Positions 24,871 through 37,200 of a DNA stretch of 64,000 bases are shown here, one piece after another. Position numbers and translations under genes: made by a program. The DNA is taken from NCBI GenBank assembly GCA_003991915.1, contig RQTK01000054.1, positions 254,690 through 318,689 of the forward strand, written 5' to 3'. The number at the start of each line of letters is the position of its first letter. The first letter of the stretch is position 1. This DNA comes from Elysia chlorotica (Eukaryota > Mollusca > Gastropoda > Plakobranchidae). Below the pieces are notes generated by a model, which was given only the letters and a program-made list of their open reading frames with translations, was not told the origin of the DNA and ran no database searches.

Positions 24871-25199
24871 GCAGTATTTCATATGCTGCCCTAATTGCCA
24901 ACGGCAAAAAGGACAGTAAGTAAGTATTTCATACACCCGCCTCCCAATTAAAAAAACAACAAAAAAAAAACCAAGAAAAAAACAAAAAACACTCACAGAC
25001 ACAAAAAGCGCATAATGTGGAATGTGTCTTTAATGGTATATTGAACCTATACCGGTACTCATTATGGCTGCGAGTCTTGGATAATCTCAAAACAAAAGCT
25101 GAAGAAACTGGATGGATGTGAATTATGGTTCCTTACAGTGCTAGGAATTTCTTGGACAGCAAAGAAGTCTGATGAAACAGTTTTACATGAATCTAACGG

Positions 25200-25390
25200 G
25201 GTCTCAGGTGGTCTTCATACCGGAAGGTGCGCGGTTCGAACCCCAAGAGCGATCAAAACTGTATTTGTCTGATTTCGTCCCCTTCTGGTTGCGTGGCAGC
25301 ACGTAAAACTGCCAGACGTCATTCTTCTGGCCCTTCCACATTACAACCTATATAGTTTTGACATGGATGTTAAGTAACAAAACAAAACAG
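25200..25390 (+). mobile_element. tRNA-derived SINE, shared family
   Basis: B box GCGGTTCGAACCCC at about 25229, then TTTCGTCCCCTTCTGGTTG and GTGGCAGCACGTAAAACT, TTCCACATTACAACCTATAT and GACATGGATGTTAAG. The middle of the body is deleted compared with the 9003 and 35110 copies. Confidence 0.7.
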
Positions 25391-25411
25391 GAAGCTAACA
25401 CACAAAGGTGA

Positions 25412-25505
25412 GGGGGCGGGTTAGCCCTGAGGTAGAACATCGGCTTCCGACTCAGGGGGTCCGAGGTTCGAACCCTGACGATGTCGCCCATTTCTGTGAT
25501 GGTAA
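25412..25505 (+). mobile_element. tRNA-like SINE head
   Basis: A-box-like GGGTTAGCCCTGAGGTAGAACA and a good B box GAGGTTCGAACCCTGACG with the spacing of a tRNA, directly downstream of another SINE. No matching acceptor stem was seen, so this is SINE-type rather than a working tRNA gene. Confidence 0.6.
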
Positions 25506-25509
25506 TAAT

Positions 25510-26940
25510 TTTGTATAGGTCCTTCCGTCACTGCCTTTGTTAATGATTATTTTTTCAAAGAGTATTTGGATTATCGCGGCGTATCTACTATTGACTGTAG
25601 CTATACGTGTAAAGTTATCACAAACTTAATAACTATCAACCTGTGGTTATATAAATTTACAAGCAAGATGGCAATGAAAACTGTAGCATGTTAACCGCAT
25701 GGAGAAAGATTCATTTTTGACTATAAGTGCTTAGATGACTCAAGCTAGTTTCAAGGGCCTTAGTAAAATTACTTTGCAAGGACATTGAACTATAGTACTT
25801 CATTAGAGTACTATTACTCTCTCTTTCCCTCCATTCCTCCCTCACTATCTTTTTCTATTTTTTCTCTTTCTCCATATATCTCGATTTCTTTCAGCCTATC
25901 TCAATCCCTCGGGTATAAAATTTCCTAGATTTCTATAGGTCGAAAAATATAATTCGGCACTCGAGCACCCAGTTATATCTTGATTGTGGTGTAGTTCCTA
26001 AAAACTACAAAAGTAAGCGAAACAAAAACAAAAACAAACACACATAAATCGCATGCTGACGTTGGTGGAAGTATGTTTATAATGCAAAAGATTAAAACAG
26101 AAGTACATGGTACAACGTATCTCTGAACTACGCTGGTTGTAGTTCGTGAATAATTGTATAAGTCTTGAAACGCGCCACGGTACAAGATATCTGTTGGGAA
26201 CATAGAGGACTTTAACGTATGGGAGAGACAAAAGTCATGCACGCAGTAACCTTCAAGATATTCAGAAGTTCAATACATATTGTATTTCGTCAATTTGGTG
26301 TCGTTGAGTAGGCAATTTTCTTTAATAGAAGTGGCGGTGGTTTAGAGCCGAGTCCTAGCCTCTCTGACATTTCTATGGATTAACCCTCATTATAGGCTAC
26401 ACAGAATGTTCCACTTTTGTAAATCTTTATCATATATCAGTTATATAACATTCACTAGTATCCCCTGAATGAGTTCCCTACATTCAGATCTCTATTAACT
26501 CATATCATGCATTGTCTAAGGTCGAACCTTTCACGATCTTTGGGATGAGCTCTCTCTCTCTTTTTCCTGTCCTGTGCCAGTTATGTGATGTTGACCAGCA
26601 GTTCGTCATGCGAGTGTAATCTACCCAAATAATTATTGTTGTACATGTATCAAGCTGCGATATCTCTACCAGTCTACGTGACATGTTTAGGTTACTACAG
26701 AGCAGGATAAAATAGGCTTTTATTGCTTTACTGGCGAAAATGTCCTTGCCTTTTCGGAAGATGTGACCAAACAGGCGATATGATGAAATGTGTAAACAAA
26801 AACTGGCTTTTCTTAGCATAATCTTATGAAGCGATTTGCTTGTAATTAAATTTTAGTTTGTTTCAGCTACTGTACCTTATAAGGGGAGATAATAAAAAAT
26901 TATTACGAATGAGGCAAACAACATGTGCATGAACGCCCTT
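25510..26940. other. Intergenic DNA, nothing recognised
   Basis: AT-rich sequence upstream of the proposed HUWE1 promoter. A C/T-rich patch lies at 25815-25910. No coding, RNA or mobile-element feature could be supported. Confidence 0.5.
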
Positions 26941-26984
26941 CACCGTATCACTAGCTATAATCCGGGCATTTTTCTATCACAGAA

Positions 26985-27084
26985 TCTAAGATGGCGGCCG
27001 TGTGGTGGCAAAAATGAGGTGACTCGTCTATTTCGAGCACATTCTACTAGATCTTGATTTATTTACTTCACGATTTGCAGTTTG
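26985..27084 (+). promoter_or_regulatory. HUWE1: HUWE1 promoter/TSS region and 5'-UTR exon 1
   Basis: AAGATGGCGGC at 26988-26998 is the YY1-type element found at transcription starts of many housekeeping genes. About 90 bases later TTTGCAGTTTG is followed by a consensus donor GTAAGT at 27085. This gives an untranslated first exon spliced to the ATG exon at 31096. The ATG inside the motif opens a short upstream frame, MAAVWWQK then TGA (26991-27017). The exact start is inferred. Confidence 0.6.
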
Positions 27085-27184
27085 GTAAGTCTATTCATTT
27101 CGCCGAGAACACTACCAACTATGTCTCATTTAAATATTATAGTTTATCTTTGTGTTTTCCCTGAGCTAAGTATCATTTTCTATG

Positions 27185-27385
27185 TAAACTAGATCTAGAC
27201 TCGACTAGAATCTAGACATCTAGTGTTACTTAGGCTATTTATAGGATCTAGTATAGATAGGAAGATCTAAAATCTAGTCACCTAGATCTAGAATCTAGTC
27301 ATCTAGATATCTATATGTAGATCTAGTAGAAATCTAGATTCTAGCCTACTGGATAAAGATTAAGTCTAGATCTAGGGGTCTAGAA
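27185..27385. repeat. CTAGATCT-rich degenerate array
   Basis: More than a dozen TCTAGA/AGATCTAG/CTAGATCT-type words are packed in 200 bases at the start of HUWE1 intron 1. Smaller clusters recur at 21900, 28220, 30105, 46960 and 53050. The core word is self-complementary, so the tract can fold on itself. Function unknown. Confidence 0.7.
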
Positions 27386-28779
27386 TAAAAATAGGCTATC
27401 TAGAAAGTTTGCTTACATTTACAAGTAATGAGCTTGTATTTAGAATCAATACCTAGAAATCTACACCATTTGTTTGTGCATTCAAGATAAATTGATCCCT
27501 GAAATTCTGATCTAAATGTGGCATAGATCTAAAGTAGATAATTAATCAAATCGATCAAATGTTGAACTGAGCAAAACATGACCCTGCTGTCAATTTTTTT
27601 TAAACTCAATAACTGCAAATATTGTGATTTGGTGAATGTAAGTTATCTTTTAAAAACTGTTTTTGATTCATGGTTACGTAATTAAAAATAAAACTTCATT
27701 ATCAATTTTTATATCTGTTGTATCTGCCATGTACATGCACATAACACTTGTGATGCAAAATGTGCGCTTTGTGTTAATCTACTTTTTTAACGCATGTAGG
27801 TAATTGTTACAGCCAGGAGAGTTGGTCTAGGATCAGACCTGGCTCAAGCTCACTGTTTTTTTTCTCATTTAATTGATTGAAATATAGTCTTTGTCGGCTT
27901 GAAAGGCTGTTGTTCGATTCTACGATCAAGTGTCGGCTTTGATCTATTTGAATCAGAAAAATATGCTCAGGACCGTGGGAAGTCTTGGAAAATTTGGAGC
28001 TGGAAACAAGTCATGTGACAATATTTATTTTAAGCTTTTGAGTAATGGACACAATGAGAGAAAGGACCAATCATGTGGCTTTAACCCAGCAGTCACGGAG
28101 CTGAAATCGATCCCAAAACTTCCTATCCGGGTCACATTGATGATTGAACCGCACACTGCCGATAGGATCAGATTATTAGTTGTGACGGTGGTAACATTAT
28201 GTTTGCTTTGTGTAAATCTATTCTAGATCTAGAATCTAGGTTAGATCTATAGAAATAAAAGAATAAAGAAAATTATATATTATGGCACTTTGATAGATCT
28301 GCTATTGAAAAGTACGCTCACTTCTAAAAGCTACATCCTATTAACAACTTGAGTGCTCATGAGTCGAAATTCAACCTGAGATTACACCCGATTTGGCACA
28401 CACATTTTGAAGAGATTTTCAAGTAAATCACAGATATTACATGGCACTGTTTTTTGGTTTTAGAACGACATATTGGACGTTTTTTGCTTAATTTATTTTA
28501 AAAAAGCTTGACTTCAAATGTAAGGCGCCTTTGTACAGGTCTGATTCTATACTATTCTTTTTTGTTTTTGTTTTTAGATGTTTACTTGTTTTTAACTTTC
28601 TGCATTATGATCACTGAGTATTGCGATGCATGCAAGTACAAGTACAGAAAATTTAAAACTGACTTCACTTCTGTATTTATAAAGAAGGTTTTCCTAAAGT
28701 GAAGTGCATCATTAGACACACTTATTCCTCGTTTTGTTTCAAACTATGATCTAAAGCGCCATCAGTACCAAAAAGCCAA

Positions 28780-28980
28780 AGGGGGGTGCTGTAGCTCTGC
28801 GGTAGCCCTGAGGTAAAACATCAGCTTCTTACTTTGTCTCCAACTGGTTGGGTCAGTGTCAGTATCATGTGACAGGATGAGGCAGTCATGGTATCCCTGC
28901 TCTGTCTCTGTGTCAGACATTAGTCTTGGGACCCCTTCACAATAAAACCTTAAGTATATATGCTAAGCAACAATAAACAT
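28780..28980 (+). mobile_element. tRNA-derived SINE (copy A), shared family
   Basis: Head GTAGCCCTGAGGTAAAACATCA, then AACTGGTTGGGTCAGTGTCA, GTGACAGGATGAGGCAGTCA and TTGGGACCCCTTCACAATA. It lacks the B box segment. The same insertion is present in copy B at 30650-30840, so it predates the split between the two copies. Confidence 0.7.
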
Positions 28981-29231
28981 ACTAAAACAACACTCACCCC
29001 TAAAAGCCAGGGCTATATTTTATCTCAAGTCATCAAATTCAAATATATAAATTTTCCTTTTTTTTTTTAAATCCTTCAAACACATGATTCTCTAACTCAT
29101 CTTTAAAAACTTTCTCAGTTTAGAATTTTGTCTTCGTGAAGTTTTTTGTTTGAGTTTTATGTTATGTTTGGTTAAAATTAAATTTGTTTACATCAAAATT
29201 TATGTTTTGGAATATTTGTTCTACTTCTCAG

Positions 29232-29374
29232 ATCTAAATATGGAGTAAACAAGGAAATATCACCATGAAAGTTGATCGAGCAAAACTAAAAAAATCCTCT
29301 TCGGAGGTACCTGCAGATTGTAAAACTTTAATAGATAAACTGAAAGTTCAATCTGAAGGTGATTTGTACTAAGA
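29232..29374 (+). pseudogene. HUWE1: Truncated duplicate of HUWE1 first coding exon
   Basis: Acceptor TTCTCAG, ATG at 29265 and the first 35 codons of HUWE1 ([20 protein letters not shown]...), then TAC-TAA at the N-containing junction with no donor site. The intact version is at 31096-31272. Probably an assembly or haplotype duplicate rather than a true second start exon. Confidence 0.8.
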
Positions 29375-29378
29375 NATN

Positions 29379-31234
29379 AATACCTAGAAATCTACACCTT
29401 TTGTTTGTGCATTCAAGATAAATTGATCCCTGAAATTCTGATCTAAATGTGGCATAGATCTAAAGTAGATAATTAATCAAATCGATCAAATGTTGAACTG
29501 AGCAAAACATGACCCTGCTGTCAATTTTTTTTTAACTGTGCAAATATTGTGATTTGGTGAATGTAAGTTATCTTTTAAAAACTGTTTTTGATTCATGGTT
29601 ACGTAATTAAAAATAAAATTTCATTATCACCTCAATTTTTATATCTGTTGTATCTGCCATGTACATGCGCATAACACTTGTGATGCAAAATGTGCGCTTT
29701 GTGTTAATCTACTTTTAACGCATGTAAGTAATTGTTAAAGCCAGGAGAGTTGGTCTAGGATCAGACCTGGCTCAAGCTCACTGTTTTTTTTCTCATTTAA
29801 TTGATTGAAATATAATCTTTGTCGGCTTGAAAGGGAAAAATATGCTCGGTTCCGTGAGAAGTTTTGGAAAATTTAGAGCTGGAAACAAGTCATGTGACAA
29901 TATTTATTTTAAGCTTTTGAGTAATGGACACAATGAGAGAAAGGACCAATCATGTGGCTTTAACCCAGCAGTCACGGAGCTGAAATCGATCCCAAAACTT
30001 CCTATCCGGGTCACATTGATAATTGAACCGCACACTGCCGATAGGATCAGATATATTAGTTGTGACGGTGGTAACATTATGTTTGCTTTGTGTAAATCTA
30101 TTCTAGATCTAGAATCTAGGTTAGATCTATAGAAATAAAAGAATAAAGAAAATTATATATTATGGTACTTTGATAGATCTGCTATTGAAAAGTACGCTCA
30201 CTTCTAAAAGCTACATCCTATTAACAACTAAGAGTACGCATGGGTCGAAATTCAACCTCAGATTACAGATATTATATGGCACTGTTTTTTGCTTTTACTT
30301 CCTTTCTTGGTTTTAGAACGACATATTGGACGTTTTTTGCTTAATTTATTTAAAAGAAGCTTGATTTCAAATGTAAGGCCCCTTTGTACAGGTCTGATTC
30401 TATTACTTACAGTTACACTATTCTTTTTTTTTTTTTGATGTTTACTTGTTTTTAACTTTCTGCATTATGATCACTGAGTATTGCGATGCATGCATGTTCC
30501 TAAGTACAGACAATTTAAAACTGACTTCACTTCTGTATAATAAAGAAGGTTACAATTAATTTCCTAAAGTGAAGCGCATCATTAGACACACTTATTGCTC
30601 GTTTTGTTTCAAACTATGATCTAAAGCGCCATTCAGTACCAAAAAGCCATAGGTAGCTCTGCAGTAGCCCTGAGGTAAAACATCAGCTTCTGACTTTGTC
30701 TCCAACTGGTTGGGTCAGTGTCAGTAATGTGACAGAATGAGGCAGTCATGGTATCCCTGCACTGTCTCTGTGTCAGACGTTATTCTTGGGACCCCTTCAC
30801 AATAAAACCTATAGTATATATATATGCTAAGCAACAATAAGCAAACCAAAACAACACTCACCCCTAAAAGCCAGGACTATATTTTATCTCGAGTCATCAA
30901 GTTCAAATATACATTTTCCTTTTTTTAAATCCTTCAAACATGATTCTCTCACTCATCTTTAAAAACTTTCTCAGTTTACAATTTTGTCTTCGTGAAGTTT
31001 TTTGTTTTACAAATTGAGTTTTATGTTATGTTTGATTAAAATTAAAGTTGTTAACATCAAAATTTATGTTTTGGAATATTTGTTCTACTTCTCAGATCTA
31101 AATATGGAGTAAACAAGGAAATATCACCATGAAAGTTGATCGAGCAAAACTCAAAAAATCCTCTTCGGAGGTACCTGCAGATTGTAAAACTTTAATAGAT
31201 AAACTGAAAGTTCAATCTGAAGGTGATTTGTACA
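29379..31234 (+). repeat. Duplicated block, copy B (intact)
   Basis: Matches copy A (27449-29374) over its whole length and runs directly into the complete ATG exon of HUWE1. The join to copy A is marked by N bases at 29375 and 29378. Confidence 0.85.
30650..30840 (+). mobile_element. tRNA-derived SINE (copy B)
   Basis: Same insertion as at 28780-28980, with small indels. It lies in copy B of the duplicated block, in intron 1 of HUWE1. Confidence 0.7.
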
Positions 31235-31272
31235 AAGAATTGAAGGATATCAAGGTCTGGACCTATGGAAAG
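31096..31272 (+). CDS. HUWE1: HUWE1 exon 2 (start codon)
   Basis: Acceptor CTTCTCAG, 33 bases of 5' UTR, ATG at 31129 and 48 codons ending KVWTYGK, then GTAAGA. The start [10 protein letters not shown] is nearly the same as in vertebrates (MKVDRTKLKK), which fixes the initiation codon. Confidence 0.95.
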
Positions 31273-34200
31273 GTAAGATTATATATGTTTGAAGCTTTTT
31301 TAAGCGTTGTAATTGTAAGCAATCGAAAATGACGGTAAAAGCCTGGCTTTTTATTTTTTTATTTTTTTTTTTACTTTTAAATATACTTTTATTTAAAGTT
31401 TAGCTAGAAATTTTTAAAAGAATTTTCGTGCTCAGGTATTAAATCAAACCTTAAACTTGCCGTCATCTTGTTAAACTGATCTGATTGTTTGTAATGCAAA
31501 AATTTTAGTTTTCAATCAGCATTTACATTGATTAAATAAATGACCAGTTTAAAGTTATTTGTACGCCTTAAAATAAAGATAAGAGGTTGCCATGTTCCAA
31601 TCCTTTTAGAAATTGTTTTGGACAAATTTGATATTTGCAATTTTTGAAAAGTACAGTCGAGTCAGCGAAATCTGGAAAGAGAAATCGAACAAATTTTTTC
31701 CTCTATAAAGTCGTAGTGAAATTGGGGGGGGGGAGGAGATTAACGGTTTCCAATGGAGCCATTGAGGGAAGATTGTTTGCCATGAGTGCCTGAGAAAAGT
31801 GCATCTTTTACAACATATGAATAACTTAACACACACATAGTAATTTCAAGGCATTCAGTGTCACTTAGCTGTGGTTATTTAGGACCAAGGTAAGAAAGAT
31901 TGTAACAAAGTCTACCTGCACGCAGCAGGACACCCCTTTTCTTTCTGGGTTCATATCTCTATTTACACAAGGATAGTCCAGTAAGTCCTCATCCTCTCCC
32001 TCTGTCTTTCTTTCTGTTCAATTAATATTCATGATTTGTGAGTGTCCAATTTCATCCACTTTGAAATTTTTATGTTTTTCTTCTCCAACTTCATGATTAG
32101 CTTTAATGTGTTTTTATTTATTTTTTCTTAGTGTGAGCTGTACCATTGGGCAGATGTACTGGATGTATTTGACAGTATTTTGGAAAAATCCTGCTCAAAG
32201 GAAAGTGAAAAGAAATGGACTCTCAGCTGTGACCTAGAGGGAAGTGAGCAGGTAAAGGCGTTTGATCACATGATGTGCATATCTTCTATTTTTTTTTTTT
32301 TTGGACAAACACTTTACCTTTTTTTTTCTTTCTGTGCATGCATGACCATAAAACCATAGCCCTTTACATCCCCCCCCAACCATTTATTGGTTAATTGTTT
32401 CATGGTATGATTTCGTCTTCTTTCTTGTAGATGAAGAGGCTGCTGCTAGAGGTATTGCGTTTCACAGCCTTACTGATTGAGCACAGCTTCTCTAGGCACC
32501 TTTACAATTCAATGGATCATTTGACTACCCTTCTCACATCATGTGACATGAGTATTGTACTGTATGTACTCAATCTGCTCTATGTCTTCAGGTGAGAACC
32601 CCATCTTAAAAATATGAATAAATCATCTCATTTAGTATTTGTTTCACTCCATTCACATTCAATGTCCACCACCTGTCAAGTAAATAGCTCCGGAACATTA
32701 TTCTTTGTCACCCGTTTTTCAGCTATGCTGCTACATTGTTTGTTGTCATTTTAGTTAGAGCCATTCTAACTAAAGTTTATTCATGAGCTCTGGGGGGTGA
32801 CGACTTTAAGGATATAGCGCCCCCACCTGAGATCTGCCGAGGGCCGACATGAAGGGGTAGCTCTCTGACCCCGGCTCAGCGAGGCGCCCACTTATAGTGG
32901 GTCACTTGAGGAGGATATTGAGACGTCATCTTGTCACCAAGCTCCTCATCAAGCATGTGGCTGTGCTATTGACTTGTATTAGCAAAGCCAATTTACAGGG
33001 TGGATTTCATCTTCACAGAGATAACTGCAACACTGGCATAACTTGCCGGTCACCATTTTCTTCTTCTTCACTTTTCACTTTTCAAGGTAAAAATTAGTAT
33101 CATTTTATGCAATACTATTTTACTTCATTAGCTATGGGTGGATCTGAAAACAATTGTACAATTGTCATCAATACATATTTGCTTCAAATTTGAATTGAAA
33201 AATATTTTCTTTTATCTTCCCTATACAGCAAAAGATCAAATTTTATTGCTCGCATGAACATTGAGAAGAAGCAGGGTGTAATACAAAGGCTCATACACCT
33301 TGCAGAGGTTTGTAACATGCAAAAAAAAAATCTTTAGATATAAACATGGTTTGCACTGCAACAAAAAAAAATCTAGTTTTATAAAGTAGGAAGTAATATC
33401 AAGAAATTCTTTCGGCAATTCTTTCTTCAGCAGACAAAGTATAAATAATTATGCTTAGATTTTCGGGGAATACCTAACAGTGATCGGATGTCTGAGATTG
33501 ACTTAATTATTTTAAAGCTTTACATGCCATAGTTTTTCAAGCATGTTAATAGATTTGTAGGTATTGTGTAAAAGATTTATTTTTAAATTAAAACATACCG
33601 GTAAAAAAAAAAGTGTGTTAGTGCAGTTATTTGAATAAAATAGCTATAAGAAGACTGAACCATTCTTTTCAGAAGTATCATTTTAATATGTTTATTTTGT
33701 TCACCAGAGTTGGGGAGGTAGAGAAAATGGGTTTGGCCTTGCTGAATGCTGCCAGGATCTTCCATCAGGGGTATTTATGCCATTTTTGTTTAGCTGTCTA
33801 GTCTCCTAATTTTTTTCTAATTTCTGATAACGCTTTGCAGTTTTAAATAGTTATATTAAAGAGGGGTGTAGATGAATCATTTTCTCTTTTTTTTTAAAGC
33901 TCTGAACATGTTGACCAATAAAAAACTGTATTCATTACCAGCTAGCTGCTCCGCTCATTTCACTAGTAATTTTGAAAATAATGTTACAAACTTTTTTTCA
34001 ACTCACTAGATTTATATTTATTTACTATGAAAAATCTTTGAAAACAAGCCATATCTATATCTGACCTGACTGAAAAGAAAAACAGGCCTTCACAAAAAAA
34101 AAATTTCATTGGTTGCCTATTATGCCCAAGTACTGCACACATACTTGCCTTCTACAATACGGAAATCAACCGTCTTAGCCATTATTTGATATATAAATCT

Positions 34201-37200
34201 CTGAAGCTGATAGAACTGTGTTCAATATTGGCACCATCTAAACCAAAATCTAAGCTTTGCAGTTTAGTTTCTTCTGTCACTCCTTACATATGTTTTTACA
34301 ATTCTTTAATACTGAGCCTATGTTTTTTTTTTTTTATCACCCTCCCTTTTGCATTTCAAGAAAATTAGTTATTTCAGACAAAAACTGATGGTGTAATTTT
34401 GTCTGTTTCAGTCCTTCCCACCTAGTGCAACCACTCTGCATTTTGAATTCTATGCGGAAAGCAAGGATGATCAAACCAATAAGAAAGTCCAACCAGTGAG
34501 TACTTTTTTGTGTATACCAATTTGTCCTCCTTCATAATGGTCATGCTATTTTTTAACTTCTCTCTTTTGAGTTAACCATGAAACTACTCAAAGAGATATC
34601 TTTAACATATTTTAAATTTCAGAGAATGAGTAAAATGGTGAAAAAATTATATTAACATTTTGGCGATACATTTTGCACTTCTCAAGCTTTGCTCTGATTA
34701 AAGTATTTATTAATCAACAGGTATATCTCATTCTTAATTCATTTTTCATCTCTAATTTTAAATTACAAAAACATGTTGAATTTGTTGAAGATAAAGGTCA
34801 AGAAAAGAAATGGCCTGTATTGTGGAACTTTGTGGATCTGTTTTTATCGAAAGCTTATTGAAAACATCTGTTTGTTTTTTGCAGGCCTCGTCGACAGTAA
34901 TCCAGAGCATTCATATGGAAAATGTTGACAAGTCTGGTCGCATGCCTTCTCAGATTATGGAAGACATTCTAGAAGTCTATGATGTACCCACAGAGAAACA
35001 GGTGCAGTTACCAACAAAAACAGTAATAGATATAAATCCTTCAGCTTTGAATTACTAGATTGTGAACGCTAGAGTGTAAATCTCTTTTTTTTTGCTCTGA
35101 ATAACTTTTGGGGGGTGCAGTAAGCCTGGGAAGAACACCGGCTTCCGATGCAGGATGTTGATGGTTCGTGCCTTGGCAATTTCGCCCCCTACTGGTTGGG
35201 CCGGTGTCAGCTTAATGTGATCGGATGAGGCATGATATCACCAGCCTGTCTAGTGTTGGCAGCACATAAGATTGTCAGGTGTCAGTCTTGGGATCCAGTC
35301 TACAATATAGCCTTTGTAGTGCTGACATTGGACATTAAAAACCAAGGCATTCAACTTTGAATAACCTTTTTAGGACATTTCATAAAAAACAAAAACAAAA
35401 AAAAAACATTATTTGCAAACTTTTACTTCTACCCACCAAAACTTTTTTCCATGGATGTCTTAATTTTTTAAAATTTATTCCATATTGAACTTAATTTCTA
35501 ATTTCAGGTTCTTCTGTTCACACATATTCGGCTGGCATGTCTCTTCTCCAACTATGAGGCAAGAGTGCACTGTGTACAAGCCCGGCTACAAGCCATATCT
35601 ATCCTGGGTATGTTTTTCAAATTATTTAAACACCGCCTGTTCCCCGTGTAGCTGTTGTGTTTGATAAAGTGGCGGACCATGGCTAGACTGGCCACCAATT
35701 TTTATAAACTGTTACCCCAAGCAAAAATCCGGATCATGCTTCATAGAAACTTGAAAATGCCTGTAGGATATGTTCTAGAATTATTACACAGGTAGACCAA
35801 CATCAAGCATGTACATTTTTCTCCCCCACAGTGTACTCAAGTTCTATACAAGACAACATGAATGTGATCTTATACCCTGGACTCATAGAGGAGCTTGTAG
35901 ATATTGTGGAAATTAAAGATCCAGCCTTAGTGGTAAGTCGTATCACTCAAAACATGAATCTGGTTCTTGTGTACATGAGTCTCATGTAAACAAATCTCCT
36001 TGTCTTATCTCTTGTTTATAAAAAAATTCTTAAGAAAGACAAAGTGGCATACATCCTTTTTTTTCTTTTTGAGCCATGAAAATTTAAAATTTTTGAAAAT
36101 CTTTTGAAAATATGTAAATAGTCATTATTTTTATGAATAAAGTTTTCAAAAGATGGTCAACGATTATTATGTAAAGATTTGCTTGATAGGTAGGCTCTTT
36201 TTTAATAGGTGATTAGGTGCTTTAAAAAAATAGAAATCAAGTATAACTAAAACCATTTTAGTGGGACACTTTGCAAATGGTTGTTGTGCAGTTTATTCTC
36301 TCAGTATTTCTTTTTACACTTTAGTGACATTAAGTTGTCTTGAATAAACTTCTTCTTTGTGTGGGAGTGATTTTTCTAAATATCTATATCCTCTCATCGG
36401 TTTCTTAATTTTCAGGACATAAAGTCAGCTGCTCTGAGAACACTTACATCTGTGATACACATAGAACGGAACCCTAGGTATGATATGTATTAAATAAAAC
36501 ATTGTCTCCTTTTTTATTTTTTATTAATGGGGTTGTTGGGTGACAATAATAACTAAGAGAAATTGAATTTTTTGTTTTGTTTTCAACACTATAATCTGAG
36601 CATAATGTGAAACTGAGAAACAAAATATAATGTTCAACACCAAACAGCTTTTTCTTCAAATTTTATTGTTATTCACGCTGTATTATTTCTTATATTACCC
36701 AAATAAAATTGCATTTTCTTTTTATCATTTGAATATCTCACTTTAAAATGTTATGATTATCTTTCTCATAATTTTATGTATATAAAAAATGTCTAAATAA
36801 CAGCTTTGAAACACATTTTGAGGTAGACTGTTCATTATAAATAAGCCTTCAAGCAATACTTTTTAATTTAAACTTATTCACCATAAAACCAATTTTCTTT
36901 ATTTTCAGGTTAAACAGTATTATTGATGCAACTGGTGCCTCATCCTACCATGGTTTTCTACCTGTGCTAGTGCGAACTTGTATTCAGCATATGATAGGTA
37001 AATTTAATTCGAATCACTCCTGAAGCCAACATATTTCTTTCATGTATGCTAAACCAAGGTTATATAGACTTGCACAGTCACAAAAGCAGTGAAGCAGATT
37101 ATTTTCATGTTGTCTGGTTTACTTTATGACATCCATTGATATCAGAAGTTTGAATGTTAAAAAAAAAAAAACCCATGCTGTATGGTGAAGCAATGTAGCC

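Larger units (their letters stand above)
27449..29374 (+). repeat. Duplicated block, copy A (intron 1 and broken ATG exon)
   Basis: Near-identical to 29379-31234. It contains intron 1 sequence, a SINE and then the first HUWE1 coding exon up to codon 35 (ending ...EGDLY), where the sequence hits a TAA and two N bases (29375 and 29378). Copy A has a ~50-base insertion near 27909-27957 that copy B lacks, plus scattered substitutions and small indels. The pattern fits two diverged haplotypes placed end to end. Confidence 0.85.

Noticed and set aside
25412..25490. Functional tRNA gene
   Set aside because: A and B boxes are present, but no proper acceptor stem was found and the sequence continues as a SINE.
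27930..30132. ~100-codon plus-strand frames at 27930-28226 and 29827-30132
   Set aside because: They are the same intronic sequence in the two duplicated copies, with no recognisable domain, and lie upstream of the conserved HUWE1 start. Similarity reflects the block duplication, not selection.
31655..31745. Possible second pogo-like TIR (ACAGTCGAGTCAGCGAAATC)
   Set aside because: No matching inverted end was found downstream.
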